A DNA stretch of 64,000 nucleotides from Saprospiraceae bacterium (lineage in GTDB: Bacteria; Bacteroidota; Bacteroidia; Chitinophagales; Saprospiraceae), in the NCBI GenBank assembly GCA_029212405.1, contig JARGNR010000022.1:1-64000 (forward strand). The letters run 5' to 3'. Of the stretch, positions 34,939-44,058 are shown piece by piece. The notes beneath the pieces were generated by a model. It had not been told where the DNA came from. It saw only the letters and a list, made by a program, of their open reading frames with translations, and searched no databases. A program made the translations under genes and the position numbers. Positions within the stretch are counted from its first letter, which is position 1. Every line of letters begins with the position of its first letter.

Positions 34939-36909
34939 TCATATTACTTTGACCAAAAGATATTGCGGATTATTAAAAGGCAAATCTTTAGACAGGCATT
35001 CCACGTATAAATAGTAGACACCCGATTCATCAAATTTCAAATTGTATTTATACACACCTGGAACTCCTGACTCTGTAGCCTGTCCTTCATGAAACCAATT
35101 TCCAGAAGAAGTACCTCGAATTCGTACATCTTGTAAACCAGTTATCGGTTCATTTTTTATTGGATCAAACAGTACAAACATCATATTATACGAATCTCCA
35201 GACTTAACCACTTGTTCTTCTTTCACATGATGCACTGCAATAGATCCCAATTCTGCTTTTAATTGCTCTTTAATAGATTCTTCATTGGGCTTGACGCCAA
35301 CTGAAAAACAGTGCAATAATCGAGGCACATCCACAAAAAAGGGAATATCATAATTGCCGTATCCTCTAATTTTTGCCACAGTTTCATAGACTCCAGGCCT
35401 GCGTTCTTCGAGACTTCTATCTATTACTTCCACGGCTCTAGGCGTTTTATTATAGTTGGAGAAATTCCCCATAGGAGCAGCCATCCCTTCCATATAATAA
35501 TAAATAGTTTTATCCAAGTTATTTGAAATCAACATCGCATTTGCCCCTGGTGCCTGTACCATCAATTCTCCTTTCGAAGGATTATCTATTTTACCTGGTG
35601 GATATTGTCCCCCAGGAAAATCAGCTGCTTGCAATCGTTGTCCTTCCAGTCCGATAACCTCCAAAGGAAACATCAAAATGGTTTCACTTTCTTCATGCAA
35701 AACATACGCCAGTTCGTCTGAAAATGAAACTTCAATAGGTTTCTCTTCTGTTGTTCCATTTTGTACAATCCTATTGCTGGCTGCGTCCAAAATCTGAACA
35801 ATTGATTCTTCTTTCCCAAGTATAAACCCAAATCTCCCCGATGGATCAAATTTTATAGAACTGATTCCAGTTTTTCCTTGGACGATCGAGACTACCTCTA
35901 GTGATTTGCCGTCAATTCCAGTAATATTACCACTGTCTTTGTCAATTACATACAATACATCTGCCATGGATGACCAAGCCATTGAAGTTATGGGACCTCC
36001 AATAGGAATATCTTTCACTTTTTTCAATGAAGCAATATCAATAATGGAGACCGTTTGATCAATGTTATTACTCACAAATACATATGTATTGTCATCACTT
36101 ATTACTATTTGATGTTCTCCTTTACCAGTTGAAATAGAAGCTTTCACTTCATTGTTTTCTGTAGAAATGGCAGCAACCCCAGAATAATTCTCAATTCTTC
36201 GAGAATCAAAATCAGCCCATAAATACGCTTCGTCTGGTTGTAGACATACATTATTAACTATAGCATTTAATTCAATATTTTTCTCTACTTCCCAATTCGA
36301 TGTATTTACAACGGCAATTTTCTCGGATTTAGGCATCGATACATAGACGTTCAATTGATCTTTGGATACTACCCAATCTTCAGGAGTACCATCTAATTGA
36401 ACATAGGCCAAAAGCTGTGATCCTCCAAAACTAAACAATGGGTCCACCACCGAAATACTAGCATCGTCATTCATCACCAATACATAAAAAATATTCAAAT
36501 CCAGTTCAGCTCTTTTAAAAAGAGTACCAGATAGAAATGCACTTATTTTTTGTCCACATTCCGCATTTTGATCCTCGGCATCCACCATAGGTTCCATCCA
36601 TGCTGCTGGAGCCGCACCTGTCACTGCTTTTTTAGATAATGTATCTGTAATTTCAAATCTAAAAAGTACGTCATCATCCTGCGTAAATATCTTTGGATCT
36701 TTTGATTTGTCAATATGATTTAGGCTAAACGTAACTTGTATGCCTTCATGAATGATAGATTGAGAATATACATCATCTTCATTTGCAATCGTTTGACTTG
36801 TTCCTATCAATGGGAGAGTTAATAAAACAATACCAATACAAAACAACATTAAAGGTCTCACTAAGAGACCTTTAATGTTAATTTCCAAAATTTCTTTCAA
36901 CTCTATCAT
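34939..36909 (-). CDS. YncE-like beta-propeller protein with flanking immunoglobulin-like domains
   Basis: A 656-aa exported protein. After a hydrophobic signal region (residues 20-38) residues 45-150 look like a FixH-like or immunoglobulin-like domain, then a seven-bladed YncE-type propeller (for example VYVSMPKSEKIAVVNTSNWEVEKNIEL, YVFVSNNIDQTVSIIDIASLKKVKDIPI, VLYVIDKDSGNITGIDG), then a C-terminal beta domain ending near GNWFHEGQATESGVPGVYKYNLKFDESGVYYLYVECLS. Start is uncertain: ATG at 36909 (MIELKEIL) or ATG at 36849 (MLFCIGIV), the latter lying in a 15-bp inverted repeat (36845-36879). Lies directly downstream of the giant multicopper oxidase. Confidence 0.82.
   Translation of the reverse strand: MIELKEILEINIKGLLVRPLMLFCIGIVLLTLPLIGTSQTIANEDDVYSQSIIHEGIQVTFSLNHIDKSKDPKIFTQDDDVLFRFEITDTLSKKAVTGAAPAAWMEPMVDAEDQNAECGQKISAFLSGTLFKRAELDLNIFYVLVMNDDASISVVDPLFSFGGSQLLAYVQLDGTPEDWVVSKDQLNVYVSMPKSEKIAVVNTSNWEVEKNIELNAIVNNVCLQPDEAYLWADFDSRRIENYSGVAAISTENNEVKASISTGKGEHQIVISDDNTYVFVSNNIDQTVSIIDIASLKKVKDIPIGGPITSMAWSSMADVLYVIDKDSGNITGIDGKSLEVVSIVQGKTGISSIKFDPSGRFGFILGKEESIVQILDAASNRIVQNGTTEEKPIEVSFSDELAYVLHEESETILMFPLEVIGLEGQRLQAADFPGGQYPPGKIDNPSKGELMVQAPGANAMLISNNLDKTIYYYMEGMAAPMGNFSNYNKTPRAVEVIDRSLEERRPGVYETVAKIRGYGNYDIPFFVDVPRLLHCFSVGVKPNEESIKEQLKAELGSIAVHHVKEEQVVKSGDSYNMMFVLFDPIKNEPITGLQDVRIRGTSSGNWFHEGQATESGVPGVYKYNLKFDESGVYYLYVECLSKDLPFNNPQYLLVKVI
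36845..36879 (-). other. Perfect 15-bp inverted repeat at the 5' end of the YncE-like gene
   Basis: AACATTAAAGGTCTC, five bases, GAGACCTTTAATGTT: a perfect 15-bp stem with a 5-base loop, read on either strand. On the minus strand it lies 52 bases after the multicopper oxidase stop and within codons 11-22 of the track ORF. It ends at the second possible ATG (36849). It is either a transcription attenuator between the oxidase gene and the propeller gene, or an RNA structure that controls translation start. It lacks a long T-tract, so simple termination is not certain. Confidence 0.7.
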
Positions 36910-36930
36910 AAATTAATAAATACGATATTT

Positions 36931-39900
36931 TTATTTTCTACGATTGATAACCCCGTCTTTATTAGATCCTGGTTCGACAAGCTTTAATGCCGATCTAACA
37001 GGGGCTTTCATTTCCACTCGTTTTGTTGGCGGAGCCGTCAATTGACTTATCTGATCTCTATCGTAGGAAACACTACCGCCTTTCTCTTCATTAAAATAAA
37101 CAGATGTTACCTTCAGGTTGGATCCACTAAAATCTCTTACCGTTGCCGTCCATTCTCCTGTATATGGGTGCACTGCTACATTTGGAACTTCACCCGCTAT
37201 TTGTACAAAATCTGCCATCTTACCCGTTCTTGGATTCACGGTATTAATTCCTCTAATCTCCGTGGTACCGTCTTTAAAATTAGTAATTCTAGTTACCATC
37301 GGTACATCTAGTCCTTCAGAAACTTTAAAGATTCCCCAGATTCCATCCTGGAACGTCTGATTTCTATAATCTCTATACAAATAATCACCAGTCACCGCAT
37401 TGGTGCCTCCTGCACTGTTTATCAAGAGATCAAAACTGTTAAGCGCACCTAATTGTCCTCTAGCACCTAGCCATTGAGATTTAGGGTTGAATCCCATTTT
37501 TGTAGAACGATCCGTATATGGTTCCTCCTGCCAAACATGACCATGAAGATCAAAAGTAGTTCCATCTCCTACACCACCTGGATACATCACTCTAAATCTA
37601 ACTGGAGTTCCAGCCTCTGCAACAAATGTCGGAGTTTCTGGAGCAGCAAGTACAGTGAAATTAGATACGATATCGTATACATCTACTTGATTAAAATTAT
37701 TTTGACCTTGCGCATTAAAAAATTCTCTATTGGCCAATGGTTCGGATTTATAATTCAATCCAGATGTAGCTGTTTCACCAGTAACAATTATGGTACTATC
37801 TGGATACACCATTGGTTCTGAAGGAACACTAATATTGTCCTGGAACATCAATACAAATTCTCTAAATAATGGATCATCTCCTTCTTTAAAAGCTTTTTTG
37901 TCTTTGTATATATTAGCTGATGTAGGATTATTTTCGTCTTCTACCCAGTAAGAGTGTTCAGGTTCTACAATCAAAGCGCCAAATAAACCACTTACATATT
38001 GTAATAATGGATCTGGAGCAGTCAACACAACTGTACCTAATTCCACTGGTTCTGGTGTAAATGCCTTTCCATCACTATTCCATTGCCCAGCATACCATGT
38101 ATAATCAACATAATCGTTATTATAATTTTGAGCCAGCAATTGAGTCCCCAATGCATTCTGTCCAACACTAGTTCCATCACTCGTACTCACATCGTACGTC
38201 AATAACTCTGCATGCATTCCCACGGTAAATGATGTTTCATAATCAAACTTGTTAGGAGTGGTAATGATGGTATCAATTTTTACTTTCTTCTTGACAATAG
38301 ATCTTTTATAGGTAGTATCCTGCAAAGATGCATACGTTATTGATCCTGTATTATTAACAAAATCAGGTGTGATATCATTTCGTACTTTTACTTTCAAACA
38401 ATCCCCTGCATTCGCTCTCAACACTAATGGTCTTGGTTCGTAGTCCATTGAGTTTTTAAACAATTCGATTTCATCTGTATTAATAAATATGATTGCCTTG
38501 GAGTCAAAATTTCGATGGGCTTTATTATAAGTTAATATTCCCCAATTCGGTCCATTTTGTTGATACTTGTCAATGGATATGGCTGTAACATCATAGGTTC
38601 TAACTGGAGCATCATCTGGACAACCGCATCCAGATTTTGAAGCAGGAACTTTCACTTTTGGGTTCAATTTATTATTTGGAAGTTCATGTAAGTCATCTAA
38701 CTTGTCCCTATACGATCTCATCAATCCCCACGTACCTGCTTGTAGTCCATTATCATCTGCATTTGTCAAATAGAGGTAATCTGTATTGCCTTCACTATTT
38801 CCTTTAGGGTAAGGTAACTTGAAATTCATCTCAAAGTGTTCAGACAAACTCATCATTTGAGTAGATCTAAAACCAGAATTTTCAAAAGAAGGTTCGAAAT
38901 ACCATTTTACGCCGTGAATATTAAAAAAGTGAGGATTTACATGAGCTCCAACCAATGTTCTGATTTGGATTTTATCTCCATTGTATGCCCTTGCTAATGG
39001 TGTATAGGGATCTCCATCCTCCATTCCAGGGTTTAAAGCGTTGACTGGCCATTTAAACTTATTAACTCCAGGAGCAATATTGGCTCCTCCCACAGGTTGT
39101 GAGTTCATCGCATCTACGCCTCTATCTAAAAGAGAACTGAATGCATACGCTAAATCTGAAGAATGTTCTCCCCCACCTGGTGCTACACGAACAGGCAATG
39201 GTGAATTTCTATAATTCAAGGATAATGTTCCTCTATTCCCAGTGGTCACTAGTTCTGGTGCTGGTTGATTGTACACTTTTGGTGGAGGGGTGATCGCATG
39301 ATCAAAATCAATCCAACCTCTATAATTATCATTGACATTCGTTCTAAATTTTTCTCTATAATCCGTCAATTGATCTTCAGTTGCATTCGCTGGAGGATCC
39401 CATTCTGGATAAGTCATATTCATTGAATCAATACTACCTGCTAGATAGGCTTGCTGATTATCCTGGAATTCAAACATAAATTCTCTGTACGAATCTTCTG
39501 GATTAGCCATAGAAATAATTGCTTGCCAATCTGTTGGTCCTCCATCCATTATGCTCATAGTTTTACCACTAATTGGAGCACCTTCAGGAGTATACCCAAC
39601 TTGGACATACCTTGAAGAATCTAATTGTGCAAAACCAAGTAATTCACCTGTAGAAGAACTAAGCCATTCAGAACCAGCCGGCTCAATCAATAACCCAGCA
39701 TATAGACCAATCTGCTGATGAGTAGAAGGTCCAAAATGATCATGTGTAAAAACAGTTCTTAACGTTCTGTCCACACCTTCGTTGTCATATAATGGATTTG
39801 AATACCACCGTTGAATGGTAGTTTGTGCTCCGATCCAATTTTGTCCAGGAGGCGCATCTCCCCATATTGCCATCGGTTTATAGGCTACTAGTGTATCATT

Positions 39901-42747
39901 TGAAGGAGAAGGATTGTATGTCAAAGTATTTAGTGCTCCATCATATGGTACCTCAAGGTTTGGAACATAACGTTTTCCCTTATTTATCTCCTTAATATGA
40001 TCTCTAACCAGATCTGTTGCCAATGTACCATCTTCATAGTTCCATCCATTAGCGGCACCATCTGAAGAAGTCACATCAAATTTCACTAAATGGATATGTT
40101 GGCCAATAATATCTGTAGGTGTCCTAACTTGATAATCATCTAATTCATAATATTCTGGCACCAAGTTGGTCGACCAAAACTCAACATATTCTCCAGAATT
40201 TGCTCTCATGAAAAATGGTTCTGGTGGCTTTTCTCCCGCTATTGTAGAAGCTACATCGCCCCATAATACGATCGGACGTTGTTGCGGGTAATGCCATCCC
40301 AATTCGTTGAGGACTGCATCGACCTGAATATTTGCTGCTTTATACCGTCTTAATGTTCCGACTGCATATCCATTTTCATCGACAGCAGGATCAGCAAATG
40401 GTGCTCCAGACACAGGAGGCAATCCATTCAGTATAAAACTTCCTGGGCGTCCAGTTGGAGTCAATGTTTTATGCGTTCTAGTAGCATGAGCTTCCATCGC
40501 TAATTTCTCATAATACGTACCTTCTTCTGGCAGTTGAATGACTTGCAAACTGTCTGTAATTTTTGTCCAGTCATATCTTGTATGATTTTCAAATACGGTT
40601 TTTCCGTCGATAATTACATTTCTTGGTAAGCCACCATTCAAAAAAGTATCTTGGTGCGTTACGCCTGAAGTTGTGGTTACTTCGCCACGTGCAAAATCCA
40701 ACGGTGGATGCGGAGCTCTTTGCCCAGCAACTCCAGGAATATAAAATGGATAACCAGGGCTTCTATCTTTGTCTTCAATTTGAATTTGGCCTTTATCTGA
40801 TAACGTTACTTTTCCTGGTAAAGGAGCCATTGGCAAAGTAGAAATAGGAACCAAGCCTGGAATAGGTGTCCCTGCATAAATTTCATTGTCAGGATAAGCT
40901 CTTGAATTTTCAGCAATTGTTCCATCATCATTCATTACAGTTCCGACTTCTAATACGTCATGTACTCTCCACATCGCCCACATGCCCTGTGCAAAGTGCG
41001 GATAAAAATGACAATGGAAAATTTGATCTCCTACCGTTTTATTTAAATTTCCGCTACCAGAATAGACCATTTCTAAAGTATAACTTGACCCTGGATTAAT
41101 GGTTTGACTATCCAGGTAATGTCCTTTATCACTATTTGGAGAATGCAACCATTGATGCGCATGTTGATGATGGACATGCGTAATCCCAGCTCCACAATGG
41201 TTGATTCTAAATTTCACATGATCACTCATATAACTGTGATATACATTTGAGGGATCATCCGGATACAATACTTTTGTCGCTCTTAAATCTGTATCGAGCT
41301 TTTCATTATCAACAGATAGAGCACCGCTTTCCAATAGAGCAGCATCTCTCAACATGAGGTCTTGTAATGTACTGTCTATAATTTGTTCGATATCTTGATC
41401 AGAACCCTTTGCCGCTAACAATGCATTGGCAGGTATATCCACGACTTGAGCAGGATCTCCCACAGCCCAAGCACTCAAGAAAAACTCTTCGTAGGCACAA
41501 TCTACACATTCTGCCATTGGACCTACTTTAGCTCTATTCGCATAGATCTCAGCACCAATTCCACCCGTACCATAATTAAAAGCAAATTGATCCACTCCTC
41601 CTTGAATCGTTTGTGTGATGTCATTGATAGGATCACCTGTTTTATTATAAAATTCAGGGAAAGCTTGCACTGCATAGGGCGCTTCATGATAATGAATACT
41701 AAATTCACGATAAGCTTGTCTTCTATTCGGTGAGGCGGGAACATTAAAAAAGGAAGGACTTTCATCATAGATTGGAAAATCTCCAGCATTAGGCCCTGTA
41801 ATCATTGCGGTCAGGTCTGAGGCAATTAATGTTCTAACATGAGGTCGTTTCTTTGGATCTTGGTATTCATACATTTGCAAAATGGGTTTACCATTTGAAT
41901 CAACAGCCCCATAATCAATAATAGGAAACCCAACATTTTCCTGATTAAAACCTGCAGGAAGGTCTTTTTTATAAGTAGTATCTCCTTCTACGGTAACCCA
42001 ATACATTGTGGCATCAAATAGTTCTTCCTGCGTTACTTGACTTCTGTACCATTCTGCTTGAGGAGGCTCAACAACCAACGATCCAAAAAGACCATTTGAA
42101 ATCTGTCCTGCTCTAATTGTACCATCGGCAATATTGTCTGCTGTACTATGCAATACATATGTTCCTTCTGCCGCAGCAATGAGCATATACTGTGTAGATT
42201 GATCAGGACCGATCATACCCGACTCAGAAGCAGGTACGAGACTATTCTGATTATCACCTACAAAAGAAGCATCATCATGAGAAGAGTTTGCCCATTCTGT
42301 ACCTATAATATGAACTCCTGCAAATCTTGTTGCAGGATAGATTGAATTTACAGTTTCCTGAGGAGTAGGCCATCCATCATAAAATTCCACTTCATAAAAT
42401 TTGGACGTAGTATCTTTAGGAAACGGTCTTAAGTAATTTGTAAAATTAATCACCAAGACATCTCCCACATTTGCTCTTAACACGATTGGTCTTGGTCTTT
42501 TATGATCTATCAATCTAACATTCCCTGCCTTTTTTATTTTACCTTTTTTAGGAACAATATCCGTTTCAAGGGCAAATATCATCCCTGTTGGTTGAGAAGT
42601 TCCTAACCGATTGTACATAAAGGGCTGATCTAATGCAGCCATATTTATTATAACAGTATCGCCAGAAAGAGTTGGAGGTTGGTCGGTTTGAGCAAACATA
42701 GAAATACTGCAAACCATAGACAAGAGAAGAATCTTGATGACTTTCAT
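36931..42747 (-). CDS. Giant multicopper oxidase (MofA/MnxG-like)
   Basis: A 1938-aa exported protein built of many cupredoxin domains (signal peptide MKVIKILLLSMVCSISMFAQ). Domain starts are visible at LRANVGDVLVINF, MRANSGEYVEFW, LRANAGDCLKVKVRN and EAGTPVRFRVMYPG. Copper ligands: THVHHQHAHQWLH (about residue 526), HCHFYPHFAQGMW (about 579, the HCHxxxHxxxxM type 1/trinuclear motif), HDHFGPSTHQ (about 1002), NPHFFNIHGVKWY (about 1272) and FDLHGHVW (about 1732). Very large multicopper oxidases of this kind include Mn(II) oxidases such as MofA, McoA and MnxG; that activity is inferred here. The track start at 42831 adds 28 residues before the signal peptide. The ATG is preceded by AACCCCA. Confidence 0.88.
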   Translation of the reverse strand: MKVIKILLLSMVCSISMFAQTDQPPTLSGDTVIINMAALDQPFMYNRLGTSQPTGMIFALETDIVPKKGKIKKAGNVRLIDHKRPRPIVLRANVGDVLVINFTNYLRPFPKDTTSKFYEVEFYDGWPTPQETVNSIYPATRFAGVHIIGTEWANSSHDDASFVGDNQNSLVPASESGMIGPDQSTQYMLIAAAEGTYVLHSTADNIADGTIRAGQISNGLFGSLVVEPPQAEWYRSQVTQEELFDATMYWVTVEGDTTYKKDLPAGFNQENVGFPIIDYGAVDSNGKPILQMYEYQDPKKRPHVRTLIASDLTAMITGPNAGDFPIYDESPSFFNVPASPNRRQAYREFSIHYHEAPYAVQAFPEFYNKTGDPINDITQTIQGGVDQFAFNYGTGGIGAEIYANRAKVGPMAECVDCAYEEFFLSAWAVGDPAQVVDIPANALLAAKGSDQDIEQIIDSTLQDLMLRDAALLESGALSVDNEKLDTDLRATKVLYPDDPSNVYHSYMSDHVKFRINHCGAGITHVHHQHAHQWLHSPNSDKGHYLDSQTINPGSSYTLEMVYSGSGNLNKTVGDQIFHCHFYPHFAQGMWAMWRVHDVLEVGTVMNDDGTIAENSRAYPDNEIYAGTPIPGLVPISTLPMAPLPGKVTLSDKGQIQIEDKDRSPGYPFYIPGVAGQRAPHPPLDFARGEVTTTSGVTHQDTFLNGGLPRNVIIDGKTVFENHTRYDWTKITDSLQVIQLPEEGTYYEKLAMEAHATRTHKTLTPTGRPGSFILNGLPPVSGAPFADPAVDENGYAVGTLRRYKAANIQVDAVLNELGWHYPQQRPIVLWGDVASTIAGEKPPEPFFMRANSGEYVEFWSTNLVPEYYELDDYQVRTPTDIIGQHIHLVKFDVTSSDGAANGWNYEDGTLATDLVRDHIKEINKGKRYVPNLEVPYDGALNTLTYNPSPSNDTLVAYKPMAIWGDAPPGQNWIGAQTTIQRWYSNPLYDNEGVDRTLRTVFTHDHFGPSTHQQIGLYAGLLIEPAGSEWLSSSTGELLGFAQLDSSRYVQVGYTPEGAPISGKTMSIMDGGPTDWQAIISMANPEDSYREFMFEFQDNQQAYLAGSIDSMNMTYPEWDPPANATEDQLTDYREKFRTNVNDNYRGWIDFDHAITPPPKVYNQPAPELVTTGNRGTLSLNYRNSPLPVRVAPGGGEHSSDLAYAFSSLLDRGVDAMNSQPVGGANIAPGVNKFKWPVNALNPGMEDGDPYTPLARAYNGDKIQIRTLVGAHVNPHFFNIHGVKWYFEPSFENSGFRSTQMMSLSEHFEMNFKLPYPKGNSEGNTDYLYLTNADDNGLQAGTWGLMRSYRDKLDDLHELPNNKLNPKVKVPASKSGCGCPDDAPVRTYDVTAISIDKYQQNGPNWGILTYNKAHRNFDSKAIIFINTDEIELFKNSMDYEPRPLVLRANAGDCLKVKVRNDITPDFVNNTGSITYASLQDTTYKRSIVKKKVKIDTIITTPNKFDYETSFTVGMHAELLTYDVSTSDGTSVGQNALGTQLLAQNYNNDYVDYTWYAGQWNSDGKAFTPEPVELGTVVLTAPDPLLQYVSGLFGALIVEPEHSYWVEDENNPTSANIYKDKKAFKEGDDPLFREFVLMFQDNISVPSEPMVYPDSTIIVTGETATSGLNYKSEPLANREFFNAQGQNNFNQVDVYDIVSNFTVLAAPETPTFVAEAGTPVRFRVMYPGGVGDGTTFDLHGHVWQEEPYTDRSTKMGFNPKSQWLGARGQLGALNSFDLLINSAGGTNAVTGDYLYRDYRNQTFQDGIWGIFKVSEGLDVPMVTRITNFKDGTTEIRGINTVNPRTGKMADFVQIAGEVPNVAVHPYTGEWTATVRDFSGSNLKVTSVYFNEEKGGSVSYDRDQISQLTAPPTKRVEMKAPVRSALKLVEPGSNKDGVINRRK

Positions 42748-43049
42748 TTTATTGGGGTTTATTATAAAATATCCAAAAACAATGGGTCTAAAATAATAAA
42801 TATCAATAATAAATAAGAAAATACAACGCAATAATCAAGAACACTAATCTTACCTTCCTAAGTAAAACTTTATTCACCATTTTAACACCACACCCCGAAA
42901 TATAATAAATATAAATCGATTAATCCCCCTATTGAATCAATTATAATTGAATTACAGGTATAAATACGTATGAAAATGGCCTATTAAAATAGTCTTGGAA
43001 ACTTAATTGAATGGGAATGTATGTACAATTTATATAATACGAATTTCCA
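42748..43049. other. 302-base gap upstream of the giant oxidase
   Basis: Gene-free stretch between the PhyH gene and the multicopper oxidase, both on the minus strand. I see no ORF of note, hairpin or exact TAnnTTTG element. It should hold the promoter for the long cluster. An AACCCCA leader motif (complement at 42753-42759) ends six bases before the oxidase ATG. Confidence 0.6.
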
Positions 43050-43889
43050 CTATTTCCCATTCCTTCTCGACTTTTCCAATGCATCGACATAAGCTTTGTG
43101 CGCAATTCGCTGCTTTTCTATACACTCAGATAATGTACCTTCAGGAATTGTGTGTTGAATATCGTAATGGCCATAATTATCGGTACCAGAAGCTATCAAT
43201 AGTGGATGATGATGCGAACTTTGGGAAACGGTATCAGCAATATATCGAATAGCAAAACCCATTCTTCGTATTCCTGAAACATTGGCATTTGAACCATGAA
43301 TAGTATTGACATGATGCAATGACATTTGCCCTGCTTTTAATTCTACATCTAAGATCTTGTCTTCCATAGAGGAAACATCTACCGTAGTTCCTCGTTTCAA
43401 AAGATTATTTTCAGTAGGATCAAGATAGTGTTCATACAAGTTTTTGTGGGTCCCTGGAATTACTCTAAGACATCCATTTTCGATGGTACTATCTGCAAGA
43501 GCCACCCAGGCAGACACATATTCATAGGTATTCAATTTCATATTATAGGAATCCTGGTGCCATGAAACAAACTTTTGATCATTAGGATGTTTATGAAATA
43601 ACGTAGACCCATGAACTAATACATTTGGACCTAGAATAGCCTTGATGGGAGCCAAAATCTTAGGATGCATGACCAGTTTGTGTGCCCAAGGAAAAAAGTG
43701 GTGCAACATTGCAAAACTGGAATACGTAACTCGATCTCCCAATAATGCTTCTTGTTCTAAAAAGGAATTTCTATAATATTCAACTTCCTCAGGAGTTAAT
43801 AAGTCCATCGGAAATGAAACTCCATCTCTATCAAATTCTTCGACAAATGACGATTGATTATTTTGATCTAACATTTTTAAAAAAGGCAT
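43050..43889 (-). CDS. Phytanoyl-CoA dioxygenase family protein (PhyH)
   Basis: A 279-aa Fe(II)/2-oxoglutarate dioxygenase. The iron ligands are seen as WHQDSYN (HxD near residue 108) and the distal His in HHVNTIHGSNANVSGIRRMGFAIRY, followed by the Arg that binds 2-oxoglutarate. The motif CLRVIPGTHKN is characteristic of PhyH. PhyH homologues in bacteria often hydroxylate natural products. A second start (ATG at 43874, MLDQNNQ) is possible. Divergent from another PhyH gene at 44059, with 169 bases between, so the two may share a promoter region. Confidence 0.9.
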   Translation of the reverse strand: MPFLKMLDQNNQSSFVEEFDRDGVSFPMDLLTPEEVEYYRNSFLEQEALLGDRVTYSSFAMLHHFFPWAHKLVMHPKILAPIKAILGPNVLVHGSTLFHKHPNDQKFVSWHQDSYNMKLNTYEYVSAWVALADSTIENGCLRVIPGTHKNLYEHYLDPTENNLLKRGTTVDVSSMEDKILDVELKAGQMSLHHVNTIHGSNANVSGIRRMGFAIRYIADTVSQSSHHHPLLIASGTDNYGHYDIQHTIPEGTLSECIEKQRIAHKAYVDALEKSRRNGK

Positions 43890-44058
43890 TTTGGTGGCTT
43901 TATGTGTGGTAATATATATACTTTATTATGATTATTTTGCAATAAAGAGAAGATTAGTTTCTTTCTGAATATTCCAGTATTAATTTTTAGTTTCCAAAAG
44001 AATTAGAATTACATTAGCACGATAGAAGGAATTTAAAATAACACCAAAACACCAAATA

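Noticed and set aside
37042-42345. Plus-strand ORFs of 60-115 aa antisense to the giant oxidase
   Set aside because: The oxidase frame is long, motif-rich and consistent; the opposite frames have no recognisable domain.
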